64,000 nt of DNA from Caenorhabditis remanei. Its lineage: Eukaryota; Nematoda; Chromadorea; Rhabditida; Rhabditidae. The stretch spans positions 5,704,001-5,768,000 of the forward strand of contig NC_071331.1 of assembly GCF_010183535.1 (NCBI RefSeq), given 5' to 3'. This document shows, piece after piece, positions 1 through 10,288 of the stretch. Positions within the stretch are counted from its first letter, which is position 1; every line of letters begins with the position of its first letter. Below the pieces are notes generated by a model. It made no database searches, was not told the DNA's origin, and saw nothing but the letters and a program-made list of their open reading frames with translations. Made by a program: the position numbers and the translations under genes.

Positions 1-601
1 GGTGACCGCGAAAGTTGAATGTTTCTGTATATCAAATACTGTCTCGAATTACCGATCCTGGTTTCTTGTAGATAGTAGTTGTGGATACGGAAACTTATGG
101 AGAGAACAAAAAACCTCGGGATGTTCAGTTGGTACCTGAATATTTCGAAAACACGTCAGCTCTCACAGCTGAGTGGCTCAGAGTTACGAGGCTCTGGTGT
201 CCGAAATTTCGGAGAATTAGGACATTTTTCAGACATTTTCTGGTTCGTTATCCCTGGCTCTACTCCCATCGTTTCCCTGATCAAGAACCGAGAAGGAAGT
301 GTGTGGTAACTTTTGCGACGACTTCGGAAGCGTTTTCTCGATAAACAACGCCGTCATCAAGCTGGAGGAATCATACCGTGGAGTACAAGTGGAATCAAGA
401 TCAATCAGTCTTTGCGCTTGTGTTTCGACCGCGATTTTGTACAAGTCGTGGAAGGAATTCAAGACCAATCTCGTTCCGGGAGAAGTTTTAGTTTCAAAGG
501 GCTTCGGCTCAAACCTCATAGCTACGCTTAAATTTCCCCCGGGTCCCCAGGTTTAGTCACCTTTAATCAAGACATTTTTTCAGATATCGATCTTGCTAAC
601 A
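1..601 (+). other. retroelement leader upstream of gag
   Basis: No complete gene is seen. An open frame from 299 to 550 ends in CCCCAG followed by GTTTAG, and a TTTTTTCAG acceptor ends at 583. Joining 550 to 584 would keep the frame open into the gag ATG at 602, adding about 90 N-terminal residues. That intron would be only 33 nt, unusually short even for a nematode. The alternative is trans-splicing at 583 and a start at 602. Confidence 0.4.
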
Positions 602-2317
602 ATGTCTTCTGTCACCAGCCGTTCGCGGCATTCGTCTGTCTCCACGGAAATGAGCTACCGCGGAGATGAAAACAACTCAAAGTCACCACGTCGTTCCATG
701 TCGGTCAATTCGGCAAAGGATGTTTTTCGTGATGCAGAAGCTCAATCTTTCAATGCGGGTCCGTCCGCTATAACAAACGGAAGTGGACGTGCTTTGTCTT
801 TCCCACAGATATTTGAACCGCGTCCTGATGCCGCGCCAATTGTTCATCAGACATTTGGCGACCGGCTCAGTGGTGCAGTTCTCTCCAACGTACCAGCATC
901 AGCTGTAAGAAATCATGCGATTCCCTCGGAAGCGCGGATTTCTTGCCCGATCTGTTCCGGAGGACATGATGACTATGCTTGCGAAAGTCCCTTGCGTTCC
1001 AGGTATTGTGCGAAAAACGACCTCTGCTTTTTATGTACGTCCGAATCCCACAAGACTCAGGAATGTCCATTGAACTATCTTGAGATATCAAAGAATGTGG
1101 CGAAGGTTTCATTGAAGCCAGGCGCCACTATCGGTGATAAAATCAAATGTTCTGGAAATCCAAGCAGCGAGTCAACTGAGCAAACCCAATCCGTAGTTGA
1201 TTCGGAGAAGGATTACCGTTACCTATCGTACCACGATTTGGTGACAGTGCTTCCCCAGTTCAATGCTGATCCGATCAAGTACGGAAAATTTGCTCGTTGC
1301 TTCGATAGACTGGTCATGACAAATCCCCGGCTGGACGATCTCTTGAAGCTCTCACTCGTGGAAACCAAACTTGTTGGCAGAGCGAAGCGGTTTATTGTCG
1401 ATCTGATTGACCCACGAGCCGCCTTGGAAGCTACCTTTAAAGCTCTCCGAGACGAGTTTGAGGAGGACAACTATTCGGTAGTAAATGAAATCCGCGCTCG
1501 CTTTGAAAACTTGACTTTCCACGAGACGGACTACAAACGTGCGACTCTGGAACTGCAGGATTGCAAATCGCTGATACTGCAGTTGGAAGAGCTCAAAGAA
1601 GATGTTTCTTCGGCATCGTTTGTCCGTGAACTCGCCAGAAAGCTACCGCGGGAAGCCTTCAAACGTCTACGACCAGTGAACGCAAATGGACAAACACCAA
1701 CAACAGAACAAGTCATCGGAACGTTTTCTGAGTTTCTCAAAGAAAACAGGTTCTATGAAAGGTTCTGTCCGTGGGTACAAGAGGATAGCTCGAAAATTCA
1801 TGAAGAATCAGTTATGATTATGATCGAAGGTTCGACTATTCCTCCACCGCGTAAATCTGGTAAAAAGCGAAACTCGAAGAGTTTTTCCCGTGGCGCCGGT
1901 TTCAATACTGATGCGACTGAAATGCCTGAACATTCCAACCGGAAGACTACAGGTAAAGGAAAGAAAAATTCGAGTGGCGCTAAAAACCAAAAGCCTCTTG
2001 TTTCTTCGGTAGCTGGAGCGGAAACGAAGCGCCAAGAGTTTTCAAACCACGGACGAATCGTTACCGCGCCGCCCACACCGTCGAATAGATTGGGTCGTCA
2101 ACTTGCTCATTCCTCGAAAGCACGCCTAGAATCAGAATATCCGCGTTCCAAGAATCAGAATCGTGTTTCGGAGGCTCATTTGAAGCCGGAAACATCTCTG
2201 ATCCCGTTCGGAAGTGTGAAAAATGTTTCGAATCGGGTTAGTAAATGTATGAAAAAAGTTGACTTAAATCCTAATCCAACCACGTTTTTTCGTGGCCCCT
2301 CCGGGGGCTCGCAATAA
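602..2317 (+). CDS. Gag-like polyprotein, BEL/Pao type
   Basis: This 571-aa ORF starts at ATG 602, just after a TTTTTTCAG acceptor. Near residues 115-160 it has two zinc-knuckle-like motifs, CPICSGGHDDYAC and CFLCTSESHKTQEC, which fit Cx2Cx3-4Hx4C. They are followed by a region (LPQFNADPIKYGKFARCFD and onward) resembling the DUF1759 domain of BEL/Pao Gag. The C-terminal third is basic and low in complexity. By family knowledge the product should assemble the particle and bind element RNA. Having the knuckles before the DUF1759-like region is unusual. The ORF overlaps the protease ORF, which is one base ahead in frame. Confidence 0.7.
   Translation: MSSVTSRSRHSSVSTEMSYRGDENNSKSPRRSMSVNSAKDVFRDAEAQSFNAGPSAITNGSGRALSFPQIFEPRPDAAPIVHQTFGDRLSGAVLSNVPASAVRNHAIPSEARISCPICSGGHDDYACESPLRSRYCAKNDLCFLCTSESHKTQECPLNYLEISKNVAKVSLKPGATIGDKIKCSGNPSSESTEQTQSVVDSEKDYRYLSYHDLVTVLPQFNADPIKYGKFARCFDRLVMTNPRLDDLLKLSLVETKLVGRAKRFIVDLIDPRAALEATFKALRDEFEEDNYSVVNEIRARFENLTFHETDYKRATLELQDCKSLILQLEELKEDVSSASFVRELARKLPREAFKRLRPVNANGQTPTTEQVIGTFSEFLKENRFYERFCPWVQEDSSKIHEESVMIMIEGSTIPPPRKSGKKRNSKSFSRGAGFNTDATEMPEHSNRKTTGKGKKNSSGAKNQKPLVSSVAGAETKRQEFSNHGRIVTAPPTPSNRLGRQLAHSSKARLESEYPRSKNQNRVSEAHLKPETSLIPFGSVKNVSNRVSKCMKKVDLNPNPTTFFRGPSGGSQ
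2268..2317 (+). promoter_or_regulatory. candidate programmed frameshift site
   Basis: The Gag and protease frames overlap only here, between a stop in the protease frame at 2265-2267 and the Gag stop at 2317. The overlap holds a T6 run at 2285-2290 flanked by CACG and CGTG, immediately followed by the GC hairpin GCCCCTCCGGGGGC (2295-2308). Moving from Gag to protease needs a +1 (or -2) shift. No ATG opens the protease frame before its active site, so a shift or an unseen splice is required. Confidence 0.5.
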
Positions 2318-4655
2318 ATGTCCAAACGTTGGTCCCTCGGGACCTTTCAAGGTATTAGACGATCCTCTTTCTCACCGTGCTCGGTCAAAGCTACTTCCTC
2401 AAACTCTTGTCAACGAATGCTATGAAGCATCCGGAGTCAAAGAAGAGGGAGATTTATCTCATTTACCGTTCTTGGCTCTTCGTACTGCGAAGGGAAAAGT
2501 GGTTCTCGCCCTGGTGGATACCGGCGCTTCGTGCTCATTTTTGTCTCAAAACTGCGCGAAACGTCTTGGTCTATCTCCGATTGGCTATAGAACAGCGGTA
2601 ATTAAGGGTGTAAGCACGACCACCACGGAGAGAATGAGTATGTATCGATTATCTTTCGCAACAACTGGCAATCCTGTTGAATTTTTCGTATCAGGACGCT
2701 CTCGTTTTCCCGACACAAAGTTTTTCTGTCCTCAATTTGGAGCTACAGATAGTGACTTCCTGCGGGAACGGCATATCGATCCTAGAGTCATTACTAAAAA
2801 CCGCGCCTCCAACGGCCGCGCCTTAGAAATGATCATCGGGAACGATATGCTGTCTCGCATCTTGGGAAATTCGATTAGAGCACTGCTTCCATCAGGAAGA
2901 TACGTGGAATTCACTCCATTTGGCTCCATCATCTTTCCGGCTCCTCGAGTTATCCAGTTCAATCCTCTGATTGTACCTACCGCAACTTCACGTTTCCATC
3001 CCGCGAATTCCATCTCTTTGGTTGATCCCAATCCTGGCAACATCGACCGCGCACCTTCCAGTCCCCAAGTTCAATCCGGATCCACCGATAACAACGATGG
3101 CTCAATTGCTGTCAGAAGATCACGACAAATCGCCAACCTTGACCTCAGCTTGATATCAAAAAATCATCACGGAATTCGTGGCAGAAATTTCGTCAGTCAA
3201 CAAGGAAATTGCAACACCATTGGTCTCGGAAATCCTCGACATGGAACTGTGAATCGTCAAACTAAAGGAGAAAAACCGCGGATGTTGAAGTGTACAGGAG
3301 ATATCTTTCTACTGGATGCTAGTGACGGCAGTTCAACAATCAGATATATGGAACCACGGATAACTCAGAAGAAGGATATGATGAATTGTAGCCTAATGGA
3401 AGAACCCTGCGTCACCACGGAATTTCAACGGGTCTCGGTTGGTAACAGAGTGTTTGAGTGCATATTGAAAGAATTTGAAATTTGCACCCATCCGGAAGTA
3501 ATGTCTCACGAAAGAAGCTTTGAATTCTTTGACTCACTCGCCGTCTATCCCCGTGATAACTATCTTGTTCTTGAACAAGTCGAGCTGTCAAAGGATTATC
3601 GCGGCTTTCGTTCACAGTACTTTGACGGAATTCGCTCTCTACTTTCTGAGAACCAGTTTCAGACAGGAATCAGTGATCGAAAAGAAATAATCCAGAAAGT
3701 TCACCGCGTCAGAGAGAAGTTAGATAATGGAAGGGCACACGTTTTGAAGTACCCGTACTTGGATGCTGGTCGTTCAGGTGCATCCCTTGTTAGAGATCTT
3801 ACCGCGTCTCCGGCTCCAGATGCTTGTCGTTCAGGCACATCTGAAGAAGGAGTTCTGCGTAAGCTCACGAGCATGGATGCTTGTCGATCTGGCGCACCCA
3901 AGGACAGGAAGTTCAATACCACGGACAATTCAGTACAGACCTCGGATGAGTATGCTGCCTCTTCGGATCCACCCGGAAGAAGAGTTGGACTAAAGTCATA
4001 TTGTTTCGATCCAACGATCGAATCATACGACACAGTTTCGGACGTGGTTGCTGGTCGATCAGGCGCAGCCAGAGGAGGAATAGAGCGTTTGACTCCGGTT
4101 CCAGATGTTTGTCGATCAGACACACCTGGAAAAGGTTTCAACCGCGTTGTCCCGAATCTGGATGCTGGTCGTTCAGACGCACCCACGAAAGAATCTGATA
4201 AGTCCGCTCCGAATCTGGGAATCCGTCAGTCGAGCTCACACAGGAGTAGAGTTGGACTAAAGTCATATTGTTTCGATCCAACGATCGAATCATACGACAC
4301 AGTTTCGGACGTGGTTGCTGGTCGATCTGACACAACCCCGAAAGATACTAAACAGTTCAATCCGACCCTTGGAGCTAGTCGTCCAGGCGCATACAAGTCC
4401 AAGGATGACCAGAAGTCATCAGGTTCCGAGTACTCTCAAAACGTCAAGTTGAGGAGACCTCGTACCATTGACGACTGGGCAAACATCCGCTTGCCCACTC
4501 ACCGTGTCCGGCCTTATCAACCTCGTAAACCGAAAGCCAAGCTTGCACGTTATGTTCTCATAACTCAAGCCGCCGAGCCTCAGACCCCCCGGAGTGTTGA
4601 CAGTTGCCAGGTCCCCGATCAGGCCTCTGTCACACTCCAAACTAAAATGCATTAA
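2292..4655 (+). CDS. retropepsin ORF with C-terminal repeats
   Basis: The 787-codon frame begins at a GTG and has no ATG before its active site, so it is probably made as a Gag fusion by frameshifting. The aspartic protease site VDTGAS lies near residue 76, and a downstream EMIIGND matches the second conserved retropepsin segment. This resembles the peptidase that precedes reverse transcriptase in BEL/Pao elements. Here no reverse transcriptase follows. The C-terminal half instead carries about eight degenerate octapeptides of the form DAxRSGAx, and an 80-bp segment repeated exactly. The ORF closes at 4655 with no pol-like sequence. Confidence 0.65.
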   Translation: MAPPGARNKCPNVGPSGPFKVLDDPLSHRARSKLLPQTLVNECYEASGVKEEGDLSHLPFLALRTAKGKVVLALVDTGASCSFLSQNCAKRLGLSPIGYRTAVIKGVSTTTTERMSMYRLSFATTGNPVEFFVSGRSRFPDTKFFCPQFGATDSDFLRERHIDPRVITKNRASNGRALEMIIGNDMLSRILGNSIRALLPSGRYVEFTPFGSIIFPAPRVIQFNPLIVPTATSRFHPANSISLVDPNPGNIDRAPSSPQVQSGSTDNNDGSIAVRRSRQIANLDLSLISKNHHGIRGRNFVSQQGNCNTIGLGNPRHGTVNRQTKGEKPRMLKCTGDIFLLDASDGSSTIRYMEPRITQKKDMMNCSLMEEPCVTTEFQRVSVGNRVFECILKEFEICTHPEVMSHERSFEFFDSLAVYPRDNYLVLEQVELSKDYRGFRSQYFDGIRSLLSENQFQTGISDRKEIIQKVHRVREKLDNGRAHVLKYPYLDAGRSGASLVRDLTASPAPDACRSGTSEEGVLRKLTSMDACRSGAPKDRKFNTTDNSVQTSDEYAASSDPPGRRVGLKSYCFDPTIESYDTVSDVVAGRSGAARGGIERLTPVPDVCRSDTPGKGFNRVVPNLDAGRSDAPTKESDKSAPNLGIRQSSSHRSRVGLKSYCFDPTIESYDTVSDVVAGRSDTTPKDTKQFNPTLGASRPGAYKSKDDQKSSGSEYSQNVKLRRPRTIDDWANIRLPTHRVRPYQPRKPKAKLARYVLITQAAEPQTPRSVDSCQVPDQASVTLQTKMH
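3981..4327 (+). repeat. exact 80-bp direct repeat inside ORF2
   Basis: Positions 3981-4060 and 4248-4327 are identical by eye and lie 267 bp (89 codons) apart, so the reading frame is preserved. Each encodes the segment running from RVGLKSYCFD to VVAGRS. The copies are embedded in the degenerate DAxRSGAx octapeptide array. Confidence 0.85.
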
Positions 4656-5345
4656 TTGATTGTATAAATTACTATAATTTATTCAATTACATTTATGTAT
4701 TTTACTTTCTGTTAATTATCTTCTTTTTTCCCTGTTTTCTCTTTCATTGTAATAGGAAGTAATTCCTTTTACAATTCAAATCGCCGCCAACAACGATGTC
4801 TGCGTCTCCACTACAGTTCAAAGGCGCACGCCATTTCCACCACGAGGAACTCCCACCACGACACACAGGAAACGACTGTTACAGTAGCTGACCGACACCC
4901 ACGCTGGCCTATAATTAATTTCCCTTTTGAAGAGAGTTTCTGCCTTTTTTAGAGTTGTTGTTTTTACCACGAGAGAAGTGGGTTTTTACCGCGAATCCTT
5001 CTAGGAAGCGCTGGTATGAACTCGCTGAGAGCTCTTAGTAAGAAACCGCGAGAATTCTCTACAGAGAATTCCACCGCAGTAGCTTTCTAATCAGTTACCT
5101 CGTTCCCCCATTATCTCTGTGCTTTGATGTAAGAGCTCGATCAGTTAAAGGTTTTAATGCCGACACCTCGTGTCATGCTTTTCCCTTAATAAACTGGTTG
5201 TTGAATAAACCGCGTAACAGTACATCGGGTCCTGCCTTCCACTGAACCACCTGAATTAGCAGGAAACCACCGAGACGTGTGACACCCTCGACGGCTAATA
5301 ACCGGCGGCCTTCTATCCTTAGAAGGGGTGGCCACAAAACACCCT
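4656..5345 (+). other. 3' tail of the retroelement, possible LTR
   Basis: No ORF of note. AATAAA signals occur near 5189 and 5203. A TGTT at about 4957 and an ACA at about 5338 could delimit an LTR, but there is no clear purine tract before it and no partner copy in the window, so the LTR call is tentative. Confidence 0.35.
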
Positions 5346-5884
5346 AATAAAATCAGTAAAACTGTCTAGTATTGTTTTTAGCATTTTGAATTTACTGACG
5401 GATACACTGATCTGGATCAATCACTTTATAGAAAGTTTGGTTTTCTCTCAGGAACAGGATCGTAAGTTGTTGTCGCTTTCACTTTTAGTCGTGCACAAAT
5501 GGTCCAGCAAATCACAAAGACATATTTCAGTCCATCAACTGTAATGGAAGACTGCCTGATTGTATGTAGAACATATTCTATTTATACATATGGCCACATC
5601 CTCAACGACGTTCGTTGTACTTCATGCGTGGACGGATCTGGCGTGGTTTGTGGATATCAGCTTGTCTAAACAACACATCTCAAGAAACTATTTTGAATAG
5701 TGGAACTAATGTTTATGTTTTGCTTTAAAAATATGTTTTACTAAATGAAGAAGCCATTCCAGTTGAAACTACCCTCTTCTTTGAAATAAATATGTATCAG
5801 TGAAAAAATTGCTATAAAGAAATGGAAAAAAACAAGTTTCTATAAAAACCAATTCATTTCAAATCATTCACAAATAATCAAGGA
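5346..5884. other. intergenic, partly duplicated at 43.48-43.66 kb
   Basis: No gene seen. The stretch around 5660-5880 is recognisably similar to 43479-43660, as expected from duplication of the adjoining CAP-a locus. Confidence 0.5.
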
Positions 5885-6634
5885 TCACTGATTAGTCGCT
5901 TTACACAATCCATTGCGAGTATGCTTTCCAGAACAGCGAGTTCCAGGTTTTCCATAGAAAGTGACGTCCGGTTTGAAACTGTCTCTGAAATTACTTTTTT
6001 TTAAATCTTAAATCTATGAGCGTCTTACTTCGGTCCGAAAATACACCATCCTCTAACAGTCGATCGTTTGACATCGGTGAAGATAGCAGCGGGGGACCAA
6101 ACTTTGTGAACGCAAAGACTAGTGAAATGGTAGCATCCAACTTTGTTGGCATTTGGTTGAAGAACCGCAAAAAACATGTCTCCGTTTCCAAAGTATCTTT
6201 TGAGTCCTTTAGTATCATTTCTATGAAGTGCAGTGTATTCAATGAAGTCATTTTCAATTTGTTTCTTGCGAAGAGCATAATTGGGTTCATTCTCAAGCCG
6301 ATTGATAGACTCCTCGTCGTGACAAGAATTGTACTGACTAGCTTCTTTCTCCAGCTCCATGTCGTAAGTCTAAAATAAATCGGATTTTAGAAGTCCAAAG
6401 CTTATCACTCCTCACCAACTCATTCATGTTGCTGACTTGTGCTGCTTCGGCATACTTTGCACGGAACTCGTTGAGCTCTCCGAGCACTTGTTGGCGGAGA
6501 TCTTCACTGCGTTTCACGACTCGAGACGAGAAGGCGCTTTGGGCTGAAAGGACATGGACTTGCACGGTGCCAAGCTGTCGGAACTAACCACAGAAGAGGA
6601 GGACGACGGTCGAGAGACCCAGGGAGACATGCAT
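5885..6634 (-). CDS. secreted CAP/SCP-like protein, CAP-a copy 1
   Basis: Four exons on the minus strand: 6634-6589, 6543-6416, 6369-6029 and 5984-5885. They close in frame to 204 aa. The short first exon encodes a signal peptide beginning MHVSLGLSTV. The mature region has LNEFRAKYAEAAQ, then YDMELEKEASQYNSC, then KVGCYHFTSLC, WCIFGPK and a Cys-rich tail GKPGTRCSGKH...GLC. The layout, an N-terminal helix pair ending in xxLxxEAxxYxxC followed by a disulphide-rich half, suggests a divergent CAP/SCP/TAPS fold. That is a family-level inference. GATA sites lie just upstream. It is most similar to the copy at 43662-44408. Confidence 0.75.
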
Positions 6635-6860
6635 GTTGATTGTTTAATCAAACTGATCGATTCAGCGAATTCACTCGCCTTTTATGGGAAAATTTTGAGA
6701 TCTTATCAGTTTTCAGATGTTATCAAAGGTCAAATAAAAAATTTAACATTGTTGATAACATCGTGGAACTGATAAGATCGAGATGTTATCAAAAGATGCA
6801 ATAAAAACTGGAGCATGTTTTCAACTGATAAGATCACAAGTTTTTTTTGGAATTTTAGGA
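6635..6860 (-). promoter_or_regulatory. GATA-rich promoter of CAP-a copy 1
   Basis: The 225 bp upstream of the start holds several TGATAA or TTATCA sites, including ACTGATAAGA-type sites near 6704, 6769 and 6828. This is the extended consensus of the intestinal GATA factors ELT-2/ELT-7 in C. elegans. Intestinal expression is an inference. Confidence 0.55.
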
Positions 6861-6967
6861 AATTTATCAGATTTATGAGTCTCACAAAATCTTTGTGTTG
6901 CATGAAAAAGCAGTTACTGAAACAGGAACAGTTGTTGATGACTCTGTGAATTTACTGATTTTGAATT

Positions 6968-7232
6968 ACCGTAAAAACTGTATTAGAGCGACACCTTTAA
7001 TAGAACGACATCCATCTATATTCAGAATTCATGAATATGATTATCCCAGTGTATTCTCTTGATTCTGATTAGAAGCAGCGTGAATAGAAAAAACCTCTAG
7101 ATCAACAAATAGAACTTTCAAAAAAGTTTTTTTTCCCGTTTAACTTTAATGAAATTCTGAAACTACAAAAATTTTCTGAGAGGCGGGTGAAAAATAGAGC
7201 GACATGTTGCTCTAATACAGTTTTTATGGCAT
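6968..7232. repeat. inverted-repeat element between CAP-a copies
   Basis: AAACTGTATTAGAGCGACA near 6974 recurs as its reverse complement near 7208 (TGTTGCTCTAATACAGTTTT), enclosing about 250 bp without a gene. It looks like a small MITE or a remnant. The rest of 6861-8012 is AT-rich with no supportable gene. Confidence 0.45.
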
Positions 7233-8012
7233 TAGATTTGTGTTTCATAGTCCAGTCTACGAAAACTCGAAATTTTTTTTCTGGAAAAAAATAACGTGAC
7301 GCGTACTTCAATAGAACGCATACTTCCTGAAGATTTTCAATTTTTTTGTTTATTAATTTACAGTTTTAACTCCACACAAGTAAAAACAGAAACTTTTGAA
7401 CTACTGTTACTCCGGATAAATTAAAACTTAATTTCAACTGAATCTGGAAAACCAGTATATGAAACTGAGATAATATTTCGAGAACTCGCGTTGACAAAAG
7501 TTAAATCGAATACAGCGCGTGAAAAACAGTAAGCAATGTTTGAAGTGACTTTGTGAGAGAGTTGAAGCGTTTATTAAATGTGTTGGTGCAAGATGCAGTT
7601 GACAAGTGCGCCCCAAAGATAGCATTACAAGTTCAGAAAAATGGGGTTGAAAACGAAAAAACAAAGTAATTCACTCCAATCTATTCTCAAACAATTCAAT
7701 TTCAATAATTTGTCGCATCGGACAATCCACGGACCGTTTGCTCTCCGTGGCAATTGGATCCCGGTTCTCCATAAAAAAAGTTGCCCGTTGTGATTCAAGC
7801 CAACGATTTGAAAGTTTGTCATGAAAGCAGAACGAGTATAGACTAACAGGATGAGTAGGTGTATACCATTCGAGTATACCATCGTTTTTACCGGAATACT
7901 GAGTAGTGGAGCATGTATACATATCTGTCAAAACCTCTTCTGAAAAATTGACCAAAAAATGTAGAGAACAATTTCTATAAAAACCAATTCATTTCAATTC
8001 TTTCACAAATAA

Positions 8013-8814
8013 TCAAGTTTTAGTGCTATTCATAGCTAGGGTCATAGTTTCATTGCTTTTTGTCTTGTTAGTTACTTTACACAATCCACGGTTAGTAACC
8101 TCTCCAGAACAGTGAGATCCAGGTTTTCCATAGAAAGGGTCGTCCGGGGTGAAATGGTCTCTGGAATCACTTTTTTTTTAATCTGAAATCTGATAGTGAG
8201 AGTGTCTTACTTTGGTCTGAAAATACACAATACTCTAACAGTCGAACGTTTGACGTTGGTGAAAATAGCAGCACGGGACGAGATTTTGAGAACGCAATAA
8301 CTGCGGAGAAAGGAGCATCCCACTTTTTCAACTTTTGGATGAAGAACCGAACGAAACAAATCTTCGTTTCCAAAAAAGTTGTTGAGTCCTTCAGTATCAT
8401 TTCTATGAAGTGCAGTGTATTCAACAAAGTCTTCTTCCAATGGGTTTTTGTAACAGGCATAATGGGCTTCACGATCAAGCCGTTCGAGAGTGCTCTCGTC
8501 AAAACATGAATCGTTTTGCTTCAGAAATCTAGCTACTTTCGCCAGCTCCTTGTCGTACGTCTAAAATTAATTAGGTTCTTAAATTCAAAGCTTATCACTA
8601 CTAACCAAATGATTCATATTGCTGACTTGTGCTGCTTCGGCATACTTTGCACGGAACTCGTTGAGCTCTCTGAGCCATTCGTGGTAGATAGGTTTCAAGT
8701 GGTATCGAGGCAAGCTGGCGCTTTGGGCTGGAAGTAGAATGGTTTGCCACTGTGTCAAGTGGTCGGAATCTTACCACAAAGACCCCAAATGAGGAAAGCT
8801 AGGAGGACTCTCAT
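8013..8814 (-). CDS. secreted CAP/SCP-like protein, CAP-a copy 2
   Basis: Four exons: 8814-8775, 8727-8606, 8560-8211 and 8160-8013. The frame closes at 219 aa. The signal peptide begins MRVLLAFLIWGLC. The core (LNEFRAKYAEAAQVSNMN, then TYDKELAKVA...NDSC, KVGCSFL...C, LCIFRPK and a GKPGSHCSG tail) matches its neighbours. It is more diverged than copy 1: residues conserved elsewhere, such as the G of CIFGPK, are changed, and the tail is about 15 residues longer and polar. No stop or frameshift is present, so I treat it as a gene. It is head to head with copy 3; their ATGs are 262 bp apart. Confidence 0.7.
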
Positions 8815-9076
8815 ATTGACAGTTCGAACTGATTGATTTTCCAAAATTTCTCTCCTTATATGAGAAATTTTTGAGATCTTATCAGTTGAAAACTTGCTCC
8901 AGTTTTTATTTTATCTTTTGATAAAATCTCGATCTTATCAGCTCCACGATGTTATCAACAGTGCTATGTTTTTTAGTCGACCTTTAGATAACATCTGAAA
9001 ACTGATAAGATCTCGAAAATTTCCCATAAAAGGCGAGTGAATTCGCTGAATCGATCAGTTTGATTAAACAATCAAC
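8815..9076. promoter_or_regulatory. shared divergent promoter with GATA sites
   Basis: The 262 bp between the divergent start codons carry at least five GATA-type sites, including CTTATCAGTT near 8878, CTTATCAGC near 8934 and AACTGATAAG near 9000. The same spacing and arrangement recur at 44409-44670, so the bidirectional unit was duplicated as a whole. Confidence 0.6.
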
Positions 9077-9853
9077 ATGCATGTCTCCCTGGGTCTCTCG
9101 ACCGTCGTCCTCCTCTTCTGTGGTAAGTTCCGACCGCTTGGCACCGTGCCAAATGTTACACTTCCAGCTCAAAGCTTGTCCTCCCAGCCTGTCTCGATTC
9201 TAAGTCTGACAAACAGCGGTGAGCTCCATCAAATGATCAGCCAAGTCGGCTATTTCCGTGAATACTATGCCAAAGCGGCTCAAGTCAGCAATATGAATGA
9301 GTTGGTGAGTAGTGATGAGCATCGGACTTCAAAAATCCGATTTATTTTAGATCTACGACTACCAGCTGGAGAAAGAAGCTAGGAAATACAATTCTTGTCA
9401 TCTCGACCAGGACACTTGGAAACGGCTTGAACGTGAACCCCATTATTACCTCTACAAGGAACAATTGGAAAATGACTTTGTTGAATACGCTGCACTTCAT
9501 AGAAATGATACTAAAGGAATCAAAGGATACTTTGGAAACGAAGATATGTTTTCTGCGGTTCTTCATCCAAAAGTAGAAAAACTTGGATGCCACTATTTCT
9601 TCAGTCTCTGCGTTCACAAGATCTGGTCCCGCGCTGATGTTTTCACCGATGTCAAGCGATCGACTGTTAGAGGATTGTGTATTTTCGGACCAAAGTAAGA
9701 CGCTCTCAGATTTCAGAATATTAGAAATGTGATTTCAGAAACCGTTTCACACCGAACGCCACTCTCTATGGGAAACCTGGATCTCGCTGTTCTGGAAAGC
9801 CTACTAGCGGTGGATTGTGCAATGTGCCTAGGGAAAATTATTATTATTTTTGA
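9077..9853 (+). CDS. secreted CAP/SCP-like protein, CAP-a copy 3
   Basis: Four exons: 9077-9122, 9168-9304, 9351-9694 and 9739-9853. They close in frame to 213 aa. The signal peptide MHVSLGLSTVVLLFC is identical to that of copy 1, but exon 2 has diverged (AQSLSSQPVSILSL). The core has YDYQLEKEARKYNSC, KLGCHYFFSLC, LCIFGPKN and GKPGSRCSGKP...GLC. Six cysteines of the mature region match the other members. Probably a secreted intestinal protein, judging from the signal peptide and GATA-rich promoter. The biochemical role is unknown. Confidence 0.75.
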
Positions 9854-10288
9854 ATGAATTGAAATAAATTGGTTCTTATAGAAGATTGTTTAGACAACTT
9901 GGAATTCCAATTGAACTTCGTATTCAGGTTCTCGTCTACCAGACCAGCTTGCCAGATATATGTATGTATGTATCTTTGTATACAGTATACTCTGATAACC
10001 TGCGATACTGTATACTCATCGGTTGTATTACTTGGTGTTTCAGTGAACACAATTATATAGTTTCGAGGTATACTGTACATCTGCTCATCATAGTTGATCG
10101 AATTCTATATTGAGTTTTCAGGTAGCCTTTATTAACTCCGCCCATAGCATATTGCAATCTGGAGATGTCAGTCTTCTAGATACTCCGTCATTCTATTATT
10201 TTGTCGTGTTCATTGATAGTCCAATTTTCCAAATCAATCGTAACCCTTGTCTCTTCCCATTACTTTAAAAAAACACTTGTTTTCAGAA
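9854..10288. other. intergenic upstream of T-box gene
   Basis: No gene. Contains short palindromes around 9975-10070 based on GTATACAGTATAC and related sequence. The last about 150 bp resemble the region upstream of the second T-box copy (47340-47489). Confidence 0.5.

Larger units (their letters stand above)
1..5345 (+). mobile_element. BEL/Pao-like Gag-protease retroelement (left end outside window)
   Basis: The block holds a leader, a Gag ORF, an overlapping protease ORF in another frame, and a 3' tail with AATAAA signals. The Gag has CCHC-type zinc knuckles followed by a DUF1759-like domain, and the second ORF has a DTGA retropepsin site with a later IIGND motif; this combination is typical of BEL/Pao elements. 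I see no reverse transcriptase, RNase H or integrase before the end of ORF2, so the copy is probably non-autonomous or an internally deleted derivative. The 5' LTR is not visible and must lie upstream if present. The 3' limit near 5345 is an estimate, because no LTR pair or target duplication could be matched. Confidence 0.65.

Noticed and set aside
3701..4186. 161-codon minus-strand frame
   Set aside because: Antisense shadow of the repetitive part of the protease ORF. Its length follows from the repeated codon pattern.
8013..8814. Calling CAP-a copy 2 a pseudogene
   Set aside because: It is more diverged than its neighbours, but all four exons are open, in phase and have usable splice sites.
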